Below, piece by piece: positions 17,044 to 25,899 of a DNA stretch of 64,000 bases; the stretch's first letter is position 1; the number at the start of each line of letters is the position of its first letter. The position numbers and the translations under genes were made by a program. The notes below the pieces were generated by a model. That model did no database searches. It was given only the letters and a program-made list of their open reading frames with translations, and was not told the origin of the DNA. The DNA is from Pseudomonas serbica (GTDB lineage Bacteria > Pseudomonadota > Gammaproteobacteria > Pseudomonadales > Pseudomonadaceae), in the NCBI RefSeq assembly GCF_028823535.1, contig NZ_JAQIYM010000002.1, positions 186,001 through 250,000 of the forward strand. The letters run 5' to 3'.

Positions 17044-18333
17044 TTACGGTAATTCGCGGCAGGCGTAAAACGCGCTGAGCACCTTCACCAGGTGCGCCAG
17101 GTCATGGCTGCCGCACAGTTCACGGATCGAATGCATGGCGAAGGTCGGCAGGCCGATGTCCACGGTGCGCACGCCCAGGTGGCTGGCGGTGATCGGCCCG
17201 ATGGTCGAGCCGCAACCCATGTCGCTACGCACCACGAAGCTCTGGACCGGTACTTCTTCGGCCATGCACAGGTGGCGGAAGAACCCGGCGGTTTCGCTGT
17301 TGGTGGCGTAGCGCTGGTTGCTGTTGACCTTGATCACGGGGCCGGCGTTGAGTTTCGGGCCGTGATTGGCGTCGTGCTTGTCGGCGTAGTTGGGGTGCAC
17401 GCCGTGGGCGTTGTCGGCCGAGACCAGCAGGGATTTCTGGATGGTGCGCACGAACTCGTCACCTTCCGGCAGCAGGCGGCGCAACGTCTGTTCCAGCATC
17501 GGGCCGTCGGCGCCACAGGCCGAGCAGGAGCCGACTTCCTCGTGGTCATTGCACACCAATACGCAGGTTTCGTCGGTGTCGGTGGTCAGCAACGCTTGCA
17601 GGCCGGCGTAACAGGACAGCAGGTTGTCCAGGCGCGCACCGGCGATGAAGTCCCCATGCAGACCAATGACGGCGGCGCTTTGGGTGTCGTAGAAGCTCAG
17701 TTCGTAATCCAGCACGACATCGGCGTTCAGGCCGTGTTCGCGGGCCAACTGGTCGGTGAGCACCGCGCGGAAGTCCACGCGCTCGTCACCGGCGAATTGC
17801 GCAAGTACGGGTGGCAGCTCGGTCTGGGCATTGATGGCCCAGCCCATGTTGGCTTCACGATTAAGGTGAATGGCCAGGTTGGGAATGATCGCGATCGGCG
17901 CCTTGAAGTCGATCAACTGGCTTTCGACCTTGCCGTCACGTCGGAAGGTGACGCGGCCGGCGAGGGACAGGTCGCGGTCGAACCAGGGGGCCAGCAGGGC
18001 GCCGCCATAGACTTCGACGCCCAATTGCCAGAAACCCTGGCGCTGCAATTCTGGCTGAGGCTTTACCCGCAGGCACGGGCTGTCGGTATGGGCGCCAACC
18101 AGGCGAATGCCACCGTGCAGCGGCGAGTGCCGGCCCATCTTGATCGCGACGATCGAGGAGTCGTTACGGGTAACGTAGTAGCGACCGTTGGCTTCGGTGT
18201 TCCACGGCTCGCGTTCGTCCAGGCGTTGGAACCCGGCCGCTTCCAGTCGCTGAACAAGGCTGGCGGTGGCGTGGAACGGGGTAGGGGAGGCCTTGAGAAA
18301 ATCAATCAGGCCTTGGTTCAACTCTTCGCGCAT
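17044..18333 (-). CDS. apeB: M18 family aminopeptidase
   Basis: This cytosolic metallo-aminopeptidase of the aspartyl aminopeptidase family has 429 residues. Zinc-site motifs are visible: [13 protein letters not shown] near 80, CNDHEEVGS in the middle, [13 protein letters not shown], and [16 protein letters not shown] near the end with the last metal histidine. The ATG at 18333 has GGAG ten bases upstream. Its leader and first four codons are nearly identical to those of the following gene at 19512 (see repeat entries). A single gene reading towards the 58-residue membrane protein. Confidence 0.95.
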   Translation of the reverse strand: MREELNQGLIDFLKASPTPFHATASLVQRLEAAGFQRLDEREPWNTEANGRYYVTRNDSSIVAIKMGRHSPLHGGIRLVGAHTDSPCLRVKPQPELQRQGFWQLGVEVYGGALLAPWFDRDLSLAGRVTFRRDGKVESQLIDFKAPIAIIPNLAIHLNREANMGWAINAQTELPPVLAQFAGDERVDFRAVLTDQLAREHGLNADVVLDYELSFYDTQSAAVIGLHGDFIAGARLDNLLSCYAGLQALLTTDTDETCVLVCNDHEEVGSCSACGADGPMLEQTLRRLLPEGDEFVRTIQKSLLVSADNAHGVHPNYADKHDANHGPKLNAGPVIKVNSNQRYATNSETAGFFRHLCMAEEVPVQSFVVRSDMGCGSTIGPITASHLGVRTVDIGLPTFAMHSIRELCGSHDLAHLVKVLSAFYACRELP

Positions 18334-18379
18334 AAGTAGCTCCAGACAGCAATGGCGCCAGTTTAACGTATTGGCCCGG
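18324..18379 (-). repeat. leader repeat, copy A (apeB)
   Basis: This 56-base segment spans the first four codons, ribosome site and promoter-proximal leader of apeB. It matches 48 of 56 bases in copy B at 19503-19558, which precedes the adjacent glycosyltransferase-like gene. A TAAACT box conserved in both copies on the minus strand is a possible -10 element. Confidence 0.85.
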
Positions 18380-18420
18380 CGCATTGGGCAAGAGCTTTCA
18401 GCGCAGGGCTTGCCAGGCGG

Positions 18421-19512
18421 TCAATCGGCCATCCGCTCGCGCAGATAAGCGATAATGGTTTGCTCGTCCGAGGATTTCGCCGGCCGGGGCAGGTGTTTTG
18501 GCCAGCGACCCTTGTCCGCGCCGAAGAACCTTTTCTGTTTGTCTTCTTCCCAGCGCAGGATTTCCCGGGAGGCGGACTCCCACCACTCATGGCGGCACAC
18601 TTCGTAATACGGATGATCCGGCGCCGCGCTGCCATACAGCAAGTCGCGACCGACCTTTTTCACGCTCTTGTGCTTGTTGCGCAGTTTCCACTTGATGCGC
18701 AGGCGCTGCCACGGCGAAGGCACGGGTTTGCAGCGTGGGACTTCGGTGCACAGGGTCGGCAGCTCGGGGCGGAACGGCTCGCCATGACGGCTGAAAAAAT
18801 GCTTCTGCATGGCGTGGAAGAAGCGTTTTTCAGCGAAGTAGTGATAAACGAACTTCTTTGCTTGCTGGACGGGCTGGTTGCGCATCGCGAACGACAGGGC
18901 GATCTGCTCGATGGTGTGGATGTCGAATGAGCCCTGGGTCCATTCATCGATCAGGCGGATCGACTCTTCGAGCAGGGGCGTATCACCGTCGGTGACACCG
19001 CACAGACCGCTGTTATACAGCTTGAAACTGTTGTTGGACGAGATGCCGTGGGCTTGCAGGCAACGCCCGAGCTTGACGTAGTCCGGGCGTTCACAGACGT
19101 AGCTCCAGTCGTACTCGAAACGGTCCATGACATAGCGCCCGGGACCGATCTTTTCGAAGACGCGATGGGGTGATTCGAGAAACAGCGTATCGGTGTCGAC
19201 GAACAGGGTCTTGTGCGCAAGCTTCAGCCCCTGGGCGATGGCGCAGGCCTTGCGTCGGTGGTGATAGCCGTTTTCGCCCTGCCATTGGGCCAGGGTCTGC
19301 TCGCTCAGGGCGATGGTGTCGACCGGCCAGCCAGCATAATCCTGGGGGCGATCGGTCATGACCCTGATACACAGCGACTCACCCCGTTTGAGCTGTGCCA
19401 GGGCGGTGAGCATGCTGAACTTGGCTTCGCGCCGGTAAACATCCTGGTTGCCATAAATGAGGTAGAGCAACTGATGCGGTGTTTTTTCCAGGGGGGGCAG
19501 CGCTTCGCGCAT
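18421..19512 (-). CDS. probable glycosyltransferase-like protein, 363 aa
   Basis: The function is not established. The protein starts HQLLYLIYGNQDVYRREAKF, continues with a nucleotide-sugar transferase-like pattern and has a DxD motif (Asp106 and Asp108 in KTLFVDTDTLFLESP), then a conserved block NSFKLYNSGLCGV typical of GT-A folds that handle a sugar nucleotide. The C-terminal third is basic. No signal peptide or membrane segment is visible, so it should be cytosolic. The start codon, ribosome site and leader are shared with apeB, which lies directly downstream on the same strand with an 87-bp gap. The sugar and acceptor are unknown. Confidence 0.7.
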   Translation of the reverse strand: MREALPPLEKTPHQLLYLIYGNQDVYRREAKFSMLTALAQLKRGESLCIRVMTDRPQDYAGWPVDTIALSEQTLAQWQGENGYHHRRKACAIAQGLKLAHKTLFVDTDTLFLESPHRVFEKIGPGRYVMDRFEYDWSYVCERPDYVKLGRCLQAHGISSNNSFKLYNSGLCGVTDGDTPLLEESIRLIDEWTQGSFDIHTIEQIALSFAMRNQPVQQAKKFVYHYFAEKRFFHAMQKHFFSRHGEPFRPELPTLCTEVPRCKPVPSPWQRLRIKWKLRNKHKSVKKVGRDLLYGSAAPDHPYYEVCRHEWWESASREILRWEEDKQKRFFGADKGRWPKHLPRPAKSSDEQTIIAYLRERMAD

Positions 19513-19558
19513 AGGTAGCTCCAGGCAACAGAGGCGCAAGTTTACCGTATTGGCCTGG
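19503..19558 (-). repeat. leader repeat, copy B (glycosyltransferase-like gene)
   Basis: This is the second copy of the 56-base leader described at 18324-18379, with eight substitutions and no gaps. It again covers ATGCGCGAAG, the GGAGCTAC ribosome site and the upstream TAAACT box. Confidence 0.85.
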
Positions 19559-19604
19559 GGCAATGCAGGTGCACGGCTGTTTGACATGTTGTAACAAGAA
19601 ATGA

Positions 19605-19632
19605 AGAACGCCCTTGAGTGCAAGGGCGTTTT
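19605..19632. terminator. hairpin after rluA
   Basis: AACGCCCTTG, loop AGTG-like, CAAGGGCGTT form a 10-bp stem just beyond the rluA stop codon; T-rich sequence follows on the minus strand (TTCTTCATTTC). Confidence 0.7.
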
Positions 19633-19655
19633 CAAGGGCTTGCGCGGTTATTGGC

Positions 19656-20291
19656 TCAAAAAGGTGCAGGGCACTCGAAGCGCAGTCGCTCACCGCTTTG
19701 TGGGTGCGTGAAGCTGAGCATGCTGGCATGCAGGCAGAGTCGTGGCCAGGCGGCCAGGGCTTGCTCATGGGCGTAGAGTCCGTCGCCCAGCAGTGGGTGA
19801 CCGATCGACAGCATGTGCACGCGCAATTGGTGCGAGCGTCCGGTGATCGGCGTGAGTTCGACGCGGCACCAGTCGCCACAGCGCTCCAGTACACGCCAGA
19901 AGGTCAGGGCGTGTTTGCCGAATTCATGGTCCACCACGTGGCGTGGCTTGGTTGGCGGGTCGTAGCGCAGCGGCAGGTCGATGCTGCCACTGTCGAGCTC
20001 GGGCTGGCCCCAGCACAGGGCGGTGTAGGCTTTTTCCGTTTCGCGGTCGTGAAACTGTCGGGACAGTTCGCGGTGCGTGTCGGGATCCCGGGCCAGCAGG
20101 ATGATGCCGGATGTTTCCCAATCCAGGCGATGGACGATTCGCGCTTCCGGGTAACCGTTTTCCTGCAGGCGGGTGATCAGGCAGTCCTTGTTATCGTCGG
20201 CCCGACCGGGCACGGAGAGCAACAGGGTGGGTTTGTTGACCACCAGGACAGCGGCGTCCTCATGGATGATGTGGATATTGGACAGCGGCAT
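19656..20291 (-). CDS. rluA: RluA-family 23S rRNA/tRNA pseudouridine synthase
   Basis: The 211-residue enzyme converts uridine to pseudouridine in rRNA and, for the RluA type, also tRNA position 32. The catalytic motif is ARIVHRLDWETSG with Asp57, followed by KAYTALCWG and PITGRSHQLRVHM. It has no N-terminal S4 domain, and its length fits RluA (about 219) rather than the larger RluC or RluD. The ATG at 20291 has GAGG seven bases upstream. It follows minE on the same strand, with a strong hairpin between them, so transcription is probably separate. Confidence 0.92.
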   Translation of the reverse strand: MPLSNIHIIHEDAAVLVVNKPTLLLSVPGRADDNKDCLITRLQENGYPEARIVHRLDWETSGIILLARDPDTHRELSRQFHDRETEKAYTALCWGQPELDSGSIDLPLRYDPPTKPRHVVDHEFGKHALTFWRVLERCGDWCRVELTPITGRSHQLRVHMLSIGHPLLGDGLYAHEQALAAWPRLCLHASMLSFTHPQSGERLRFECPAPF

Positions 20292-20316
20292 AAAACAGCC
20301 TCGTAACAAACGCCAA

Positions 20317-20369
20317 CGGCGACTCAGAACCCTCGGTCCCTAGTAAAGGAGCGAGGGTTCTGAGCCGCC
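20317..20369 (-). terminator. terminator of the min operon
   Basis: A perfect 13-bp stem CTCAGAACCCTCG / CGAGGGTTCTGAG (20323-20335 and 20352-20364), extended by CGGC/GCCG pairs, lies between minE and rluA. Confidence 0.8.
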
Positions 20370-20389
20370 GTGGCTCCAGCCGGATCGAC

Positions 20390-20644
20390 TCAGCGATCTG
20401 GCAGGGTGATATTGAGTTCCAGAATCGAGCAGCTGCCCTGGCTTTCCAGTGCGACGTGCACATCATCGGACCCGATATTGACGTACTTGCGAATCACCTC
20501 GACCAATTCCTTCTGCAAGGCTGGCAGGTAGTCCGGGGTACTGCGTTGGCCGCGTTCGTGCGCCACGATGATCTGTAGACGCTCTTTCGCTACCGACGCG
20601 GTGCTTTGCTTTTTGTTGGCACGAAAGAAGTCAAAAAGGTTCAT
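20390..20644 (-). CDS. minE: cell division topological specificity factor MinE
   Basis: MinE stimulates the MinD ATPase and drives pole-to-pole oscillation, which confines FtsZ ring assembly to midcell. The 84-residue product has the amphipathic N-terminal membrane-targeting sequence [12 protein letters not shown], the anti-MinCD segment [17 protein letters not shown], and the C-terminal dimer domain. It is the last gene of minCDE, 3 bases after minD. Confidence 0.98.
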   Translation of the reverse strand: MNLFDFFRANKKQSTASVAKERLQIIVAHERGQRSTPDYLPALQKELVEVIRKYVNIGSDDVHVALESQGSCSILELNITLPDR

Positions 20645-20647
20645 TGT

Positions 20648-21460
20648 TTAATTGCCTCCAAACAGGCGCTCGAAGAATCCCTTCTTCTGTACATCGAGGA
20701 AACGATGTTCCACGGTTTTGCCCAGCAGGCGGTCGACGGTGTCGCTGTAGGCCTGCCCGGCATCGCTCTGGTCGTCGAGAATCACCGGAACGCCCTGGTT
20801 GGATGCCTTGAGCACCGCCTGGGATTCAGGGATCACGCCGAGCAGGGTCACCGAGAGGATTTCCTTGACGTCTTCGACGCCGAGCATTTCGCCCTTGCTC
20901 ACGCGCTCTGGATGGTAACGGGTAATCAGCAGGTGTTCCTTGATCGGGTCTTCGCCGCGTTCGGCGCGGCGCGACTTGCTGGCCAGCAGGCCGAGCATGC
21001 GGTCGGAGTCACGTACCGAGGACACTTCCGGGTTGGTCACGACGATCGCTTCGTCAGCGAAGTACATGGCCAGGTGAGCGCCTTTTTCGATACCCGCCGG
21101 GGAGTCGCAGACCACGAACTCAAAGTCTTCCTTGAGTTGCATCAGGACTTTTTCCACGCCTTCGACCGTCAGCGCGTCTTTGTCGCGGGTCTGGCTGGCC
21201 GCCAGCACGTAGAGGTTTTCCAGGCGCTTGTCTTTGATCAGGGCCTGCTGCAGGTTGGCTTCGCCGTTGACCACGTTGACGAAGTCATATACCACGCGGC
21301 GCTCGCAACCCATGATCAGGTCGAGGTTACGCAAACCGACGTCGAAGTCGACGATGACTGTTTTGTGACCGCGCAGAGCGAGGCCGGTACCGATAGCGGC
21401 GCTGGTGGTGGTCTTACCCACACCACCCTTGCCGGATGTAACCACGAGAATCTTGGCCAA
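20648..21460 (-). CDS. minD: septum site-determining ATPase MinD
   Basis: MinD is a membrane-bound deviant Walker ATPase that recruits MinC to the membrane. The 270-residue product starts with the deviant Walker A motif SGKGGVGKTTTSA (residues 9-21), contains VIVDFDVGLRNLD (switch I region) and VVCDSPAGIE (Walker B), and ends with the amphipathic membrane-targeting helix near FFERLFG. It lies 3 bases upstream of minE. Confidence 0.98.
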   Translation of the reverse strand: MAKILVVTSGKGGVGKTTTSAAIGTGLALRGHKTVIVDFDVGLRNLDLIMGCERRVVYDFVNVVNGEANLQQALIKDKRLENLYVLAASQTRDKDALTVEGVEKVLMQLKEDFEFVVCDSPAGIEKGAHLAMYFADEAIVVTNPEVSSVRDSDRMLGLLASKSRRAERGEDPIKEHLLITRYHPERVSKGEMLGVEDVKEILSVTLLGVIPESQAVLKASNQGVPVILDDQSDAGQAYSDTVDRLLGKTVEHRFLDVQKKGFFERLFGGN

Positions 21461-21660
21461 GGTGTTTCACCCCTAAGGAAAAAGGACTTTTAGCCCCTGA
21501 AAAACATCTCTTGAAAACTACAGCAGTTGGACAGCCTTGGCTGGAATGTGGCCGCAGACGGCATTTACCCCCGGTAAACACTGTCTGTAGCCTGTTTCCT
21601 ACTTCGTTTGAGCCGTTTTCGCTACGTTTTAGAGATGCTTGGAAAATGCGGCAGTATCCG

Positions 21661-22398
21661 TTAAAGCCGAATGATGTTCAACACGTCGCCTGACAGGCTG
21701 ACCTGGACGCCCGAGCCCCACAACGGGTCGCGGCGCAGATCTTCGGAAACCTTGTAATGACCGGCGATGGAGATCAGTTCAGCGCTCATTTGCTGGCAGA
21801 AAATCCGTGCCTTGGTATCGCCCTTGACGCCCGCCAGCACACGACCGCGCATCGGGCCGTATACATGGATGTTCCCATCGGCGAGAAGTTCCGCCCCCGG
21901 GCTTACCGAGGAGATCACAACCAGATCGCTGCCCTGGGCATAGATCTGCTGGCCACCACGTACTGGCGAGGTGATGATTTTCGTTGGCTTGATCGTCGGT
22001 TCCGCTGGTTTTTCCGGCTTTTTCGCAACGACCCCTTCGTTCAGGTCCAGCGCTCGCTCACGGGCACCGGACGGCGGCAGCACCGGCAGGTCGACCGCGA
22101 TGGCGGCCGCGATGTCTTCGATACGGCTGGCGCGGATAGCCAGGGTGCGCAGGCCGTGCTGGCGACAGACGCGCATCAGGCCGGGCAGATCGACTGCGCC
22201 ACCGTTGGCCGGGAGTTTGTCCAGGGCCAGTACCAGCGGCGCGTTGCTGAAGAAGTTCGGCGCCTGGGCGACCTTGGCAGCCAGTTGCCGATCGAGGCTT
22301 TCAAGGTCATTACGGGCCAGTTCCAGCACCGTTATGGCGAGCATGCTGCCCTTCAGCTGGAACACGGGATCTTGGTCTAGCGGTTCGGTTTGGCTCAT
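21661..22398 (-). CDS. minC: septum site-determining protein MinC
   Basis: MinC inhibits FtsZ polymerisation at the poles. The 245-residue protein has the N-terminal MinC domain (about 5-105) with [10 protein letters not shown], a linker rich in lysine and proline ([16 protein letters not shown]), and the C-terminal beta-helix domain starting [18 protein letters not shown] with [16 protein letters not shown]. The start MSQTEPLDQ was taken for its similarity to other pseudomonad MinC; ribosome site is weak and an ATG at 22407 would add three residues. The 200-bp gap to minD carries no gene. It is divergent from lpxL. Confidence 0.94.
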   Translation of the reverse strand: MSQTEPLDQDPVFQLKGSMLAITVLELARNDLESLDRQLAAKVAQAPNFFSNAPLVLALDKLPANGGAVDLPGLMRVCRQHGLRTLAIRASRIEDIAAAIAVDLPVLPPSGARERALDLNEGVVAKKPEKPAEPTIKPTKIITSPVRGGQQIYAQGSDLVVISSVSPGAELLADGNIHVYGPMRGRVLAGVKGDTKARIFCQQMSAELISIAGHYKVSEDLRRDPLWGSGVQVSLSGDVLNIIRL

Positions 22399-22516
22399 GT
22401 TCGGCATACAACGACTTGTCACTAAAAGTGCCCAGACTTATAACGAGAACGCCCGCAAGCCGCAAGCCGGGTCGAACGATGTAGAATGCGCGGCCATCGT
22501 CTTTTCGGAACCATTA

Positions 22517-23449
22517 ATGGATCGCCCGCGTTTTCGAACAACTTTTCTGATGCCACGTTTCTGGCCGCTCTGGTGCGGCCTGGGGTTGTTATGGCTGATT
22601 GTCCAGCTGCCGTATCCGGCGTTGCTGTGGATCGGTCGGGTCCTGGGTGCCGTGATGTATCGAGCGGCGGCCGACCGGCGGCGCATTGCCAAGCGCAATC
22701 TCGAGCTGTGCTTCCCGGAAAAATCCGCGGCCGAGCGCAAGCGACTGCTCAAGGAAAACTTCGCTTCCACCGGAATCGCCTTCTTTGAAATGGCCATGAG
22801 CTGGTGGTGGTCGCGCGAACGGCTGACGAAACTGGCCCATGTCGAGGGTCTGGAGCACCTGAAGAATGCCCAGCGTGACGGCAAGGGCGTGATCCTGATG
22901 GCTGTCCACTTCACCACGCTGGAAATTGGTGCCGCGCTGCTCGGCCAGCAGCACACCATCGACGGTATGTACCGCGAACACAAGAACCCGTTGTTCGACT
23001 ATGTACAGCGTCGCGGGCGGGAGCGGCACAACCTCGATTCCCTGGCGATCGAGCGCGAGGACGTGCGCGGCATGCTCAAGTTGCTGCGGGCCGGCCGGGC
23101 GATCTGGTATGCACCGGACCAGGATTATGGCGCCAAGCAAAGCATTTTCGTGCCGTTGTTCGGCATCCAGGCCGCCACCGTCACCGCCACCAGCAAATTC
23201 GCCAGGCTGGGCAAGGCGCTGGTGGTGCCGTTCACCCAGGAGCGTCTCGCGGACGGCAGTGGTTATCGCCTGGTGATCCACGCGCCGCTCGAAGGCTTTC
23301 CCGGTGAAACCGAGGAAGCCGACTGCTTGCGCATCAATCAGTGGATCGAAGGCGTGTTGCGTGACTGTCCAGAGCAATACCTCTGGGCCCATCGCCGCTT
23401 CAAGAGCCGCCCGCCCGGTGAGCCGAAGCTGTACGCAAAACGCGGCTGA
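22517..23449 (+). CDS. lpxL: lipid A biosynthesis acyltransferase (LpxL/HtrB family)
   Basis: This inner-membrane enzyme adds a secondary acyl chain to the lipid A precursor. The 310-residue product has a hydrophobic N-terminal anchor (about 14-48), the acyltransferase HxxxxE catalytic motif (His131 to Glu136 in AVHFTTLE), and WYAPDQDYG and PEQYLWAHRRFK motifs of the family. The ATG at 22517 starts 119 bases from minC in the divergent direction. The patatin gene follows after 35 bases and is probably cotranscribed. Confidence 0.95.
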   Translation: MDRPRFRTTFLMPRFWPLWCGLGLLWLIVQLPYPALLWIGRVLGAVMYRAAADRRRIAKRNLELCFPEKSAAERKRLLKENFASTGIAFFEMAMSWWWSRERLTKLAHVEGLEHLKNAQRDGKGVILMAVHFTTLEIGAALLGQQHTIDGMYREHKNPLFDYVQRRGRERHNLDSLAIEREDVRGMLKLLRAGRAIWYAPDQDYGAKQSIFVPLFGIQAATVTATSKFARLGKALVVPFTQERLADGSGYRLVIHAPLEGFPGETEEADCLRINQWIEGVLRDCPEQYLWAHRRFKSRPPGEPKLYAKRG

Positions 23450-23484
23450 ACGGCCGATCCCGACATGCACCATGGAGCGTTGCG

Positions 23485-24657
23485 ATGAGTCCTGCTGAAC
23501 CGGTCACAGGGTTGATTCTTTCCGGCGGCGGGGCTCGGGCAGCGTATCAGGTGGGCGTACTGGCGGCGATTGCCGAGTTGCTGCCCTTGGGCGCGGACAA
23601 TCCTTTTCCGGTGATTGTGGGCACGTCCGCCGGGGCGATCAATGCGGTCAGCCTGGCCAGCGGGGCAATGGATTTTCGCGCGGCCATCGAGCGCCTGACG
23701 GCGTTCTGGCAGGGCTTTCGCAGTCACCTGGTGTTGCGCAGCGACTGGCCGGGGGTGATCAGCCAGGCCACCCGGTTCGTCAGTCACAGCTTGCTGGGCC
23801 TCGGCGCGCAGGTGCCGGTGGCGTTGCTCGACAGCTCGCCGTTGCGCGGGTTGCTCGATGACAAACTACAGATGAGCGGCATCGCCGACGCCATCGCCCA
23901 AAGGCAGTTGCACGCGGTCGCCGTCACCGCCTTCGGTTATGAGTCCGGCCAGGCGGTCACCTTCTATCAGAGCGGCGGCACCATCGACGCCTGGTTGCGC
24001 CATCGCCGGATCGGCATTCCCACGCTATTGTCCGTTGACCATTTGCTCGCCAGCTCCGCCATTCCGCTGCTGTTCGCTCCGGTGAAAATCGGCGAGGAAT
24101 ATTTCGGCGATGGCGCGGTGCGCCAATCGGCGCCCATCAGCCCGGCGTTGCACCTGGGCGCCAGTCGAGTGCTGGTGGTGGGTGTCAGTGGCAACCCGCG
24201 CGGCATCGATCCCGAGCAGCCGCTGCAGCGCGCCTATTCCGGGCAACAACCGACCCTGGCGCAGATTGGCGGGCACATGCTCAACAGTACGTTCATCGAC
24301 AGCCTGGAAAGCGATATCGAGCTGTTGCAGCGCTTGAATCAGTTCAGTCACCTCATGCCCGATGGCACCCCGGTCCGAACGCTGGGCGTGGCACCGGTGG
24401 AAGTGCTGGTGATTTCACCGAGTCAACCGATCGACGAGATTGCCGCAAGGCACCGTCAGGAGCTGCCAGCGGCGCTGCGCCTGTTCTTGCGTGGACCGGG
24501 GGCGACCAAGACCAGCGGGGCAGGGGTGTTGAGTTATCTGCTGTTCGAGGCGGGGTATTGCAGCGAGTTGATCGATCTGGGGCGGCGGGATGCGTTGGCC
24601 AAGCGCGATGAGTTGTGCCGATTTTTGGGGTTGGCGCAGCCGGTGGATCCGGCCTGA
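23485..24657 (+). CDS. patatin-like phospholipase
   Basis: The 390-residue protein has a complete patatin catalytic dyad: the glycine-rich oxyanion sequence SGGGARAAYQVGVL (residues 13-26), nucleophile Ser48 in GTSAG and Asp209 in DGA. Patatins hydrolyse acyl esters of phospholipids. There is no signal peptide, so it should be cytosolic or attached to the inner membrane from inside. It follows lpxL by 35 bases, which hints at a role in lipid turnover or remodelling, though no specific substrate is evident. Confidence 0.93.
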   Translation: MSPAEPVTGLILSGGGARAAYQVGVLAAIAELLPLGADNPFPVIVGTSAGAINAVSLASGAMDFRAAIERLTAFWQGFRSHLVLRSDWPGVISQATRFVSHSLLGLGAQVPVALLDSSPLRGLLDDKLQMSGIADAIAQRQLHAVAVTAFGYESGQAVTFYQSGGTIDAWLRHRRIGIPTLLSVDHLLASSAIPLLFAPVKIGEEYFGDGAVRQSAPISPALHLGASRVLVVGVSGNPRGIDPEQPLQRAYSGQQPTLAQIGGHMLNSTFIDSLESDIELLQRLNQFSHLMPDGTPVRTLGVAPVEVLVISPSQPIDEIAARHRQELPAALRLFLRGPGATKTSGAGVLSYLLFEAGYCSELIDLGRRDALAKRDELCRFLGLAQPVDPA

Positions 24658-24672
24658 GATCGGAGGTGAAGC

Positions 24673-24733
24673 CGTCGCGAGCAGGCTCGCTCCCACAGTT
24701 GATCGCGTGTGGGAGCGAGCCTGCTCGCGAAGT
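24673..24733. repeat. REPIN, GAGCCTGCTCGCG family
   Basis: TCGCGAGCAGGCTCGCTCCC at 24675 and its inverted copy ending at about 24732 are separated by about 20 bases. The same family occurs at 3719-3814. It lies between the convergent patatin and Tsx-like genes. Confidence 0.85.
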
Positions 24734-24739
24734 TTTAAA

Positions 24740-25525
24740 TCAGAAGTGAACCTTGACCAGGAAGCTGGTCACGCTCTGATCCGTCTTGAAGCCCTGGCTG
24801 TCTTCGATACCGTACTTGTTTTTCCAGTAGTCATACTCGACACCGACGTACAGTTGCTTGGCACCCAGGTTCAGCGCCTTGCCCAGGTCGTACTTGACCT
24901 GCGGGTTGAAGTGCAGGTTGGCGTGGTATTCGCCTTTGTCGTTGACGTCGTTGTCGACTACCCAGTCCATGAAGCCGTCGATCAGCACGTCCGAGTCGCC
25001 CACCGGGATGGTGTAGGACCATGCCGGAGTGATCTGCCAGACATCGTCACCCGGGCGGTCGCCTTCCGTGTGACGGTTGTAGAAGTTCAGCTGGAAGTAG
25101 TCGAAGCCGGGGATGGCCAGGTCGAAGCCCGGACCAATCAGGTACGACTCGGTGTCGTCTTCGCCGAACTCGTAGGTCATGGCCAGCAGCACGTCCTTGA
25201 TCGGGCCGAACTCCAGCTTCTGATCGAAGATCTTGTTGAACGACAGGCGCGGGCTGAATTCGCCGTAGTGAGTGTTTTCACCCGCGAAAGAGTCTTCCTT
25301 GCCGTTGTAGAAGATCTTGTCGATGAAGAAGAAGTTGTCGCCGTATTTCCAGCCGTCGGCGTGTTCGAAGGTCACGGTCTGCTGGATGCGCGGGTTGACC
25401 TGGAAGTCCTTGCCATACAGGTAGGTCAGGCTGTTGTTCTGCCATTGCAGCAAGTCGCCGGCCATGGCCTGACCCCCCGCCAGCAATGATCCCGCCAGCA
25501 TCAGGCTAGTGCACGTACGTTTCAT
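24740..25525 (-). CDS. Tsx/OmpK-like outer membrane channel, copy 1
   Basis: The 261-residue product has a signal peptide (MKRTCTSLMLAGSLLAGGQAMA) and a beta-barrel protein ending KVHF with terminal Phe, as expected for outer membrane insertion. It resembles the nucleoside-specific Tsx/OmpK family. Its neighbour at 25900 is a close paralogue (both 261 residues, with long shared stretches such as FGPIKDVLLAMTYE). The ATG has GGGAGC ten bases upstream. Position at the end of the purine catabolic cluster suggests uptake of purines or nucleosides across the outer membrane. Confidence 0.85.
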   Translation of the reverse strand: MKRTCTSLMLAGSLLAGGQAMAGDLLQWQNNSLTYLYGKDFQVNPRIQQTVTFEHADGWKYGDNFFFIDKIFYNGKEDSFAGENTHYGEFSPRLSFNKIFDQKLEFGPIKDVLLAMTYEFGEDDTESYLIGPGFDLAIPGFDYFQLNFYNRHTEGDRPGDDVWQITPAWSYTIPVGDSDVLIDGFMDWVVDNDVNDKGEYHANLHFNPQVKYDLGKALNLGAKQLYVGVEYDYWKNKYGIEDSQGFKTDQSVTSFLVKVHF

Positions 25526-25899
25526 TCGGTTGCTCCCAAAAAGTAGTGGTTTCACGTTATTTTTTTAAGGTCGACGCTCTGGTGTGGCGTCTTTTCCGTA
25601 GCTGCAAAAAGTCATCCAATCGGTCAGCTTTAGTGCTGTAAGCAAGAGCTGCGCCAAGGCTTTCAGAAAACAAAAAAACTCCCGCTCGGCTGCTCAAAAA
25701 CAGTCGATTGAGAGTGGTTTGGGGATGCCTTGGTACCGTCCAGAGCCGGGATAAGTTGGCTTTCTGGTCAGGAATTAAATCCGGGCTTTTTTTTAAAGCG
25801 GATTCAGGCGGCCGCGGAGAATACTGACTCCTTGGCCAGGTCTCAAGTGCCCCGCAACAGCGCACCGACGACAGGTGTGGGGCACGGTTGCGGGTCATC
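25526..25899. other. intergenic region between the two Tsx-like genes
   Basis: The 374 bases contain a hairpin GTGCCCC/GGGGCAC (25847-25853 and 25879-25885) that could end transcription of the upstream copy, and an AT-rich stretch near 25665-25800 where a promoter for copy 1 may lie. I found no open frame with a ribosome site and no other gene. Confidence 0.5.

Noticed and set aside
17092-18339. 415-codon frame antisense to apeB
   Set aside because: Explained as the mirror of the M18 peptidase reading frame; no start signals.
25526-25899. Purine riboswitch between the two Tsx-like genes
   Set aside because: I saw no arrangement matching a known purine or xanthine riboswitch, only a simple GTGCCCC/GGGGCAC hairpin and AT-rich DNA.
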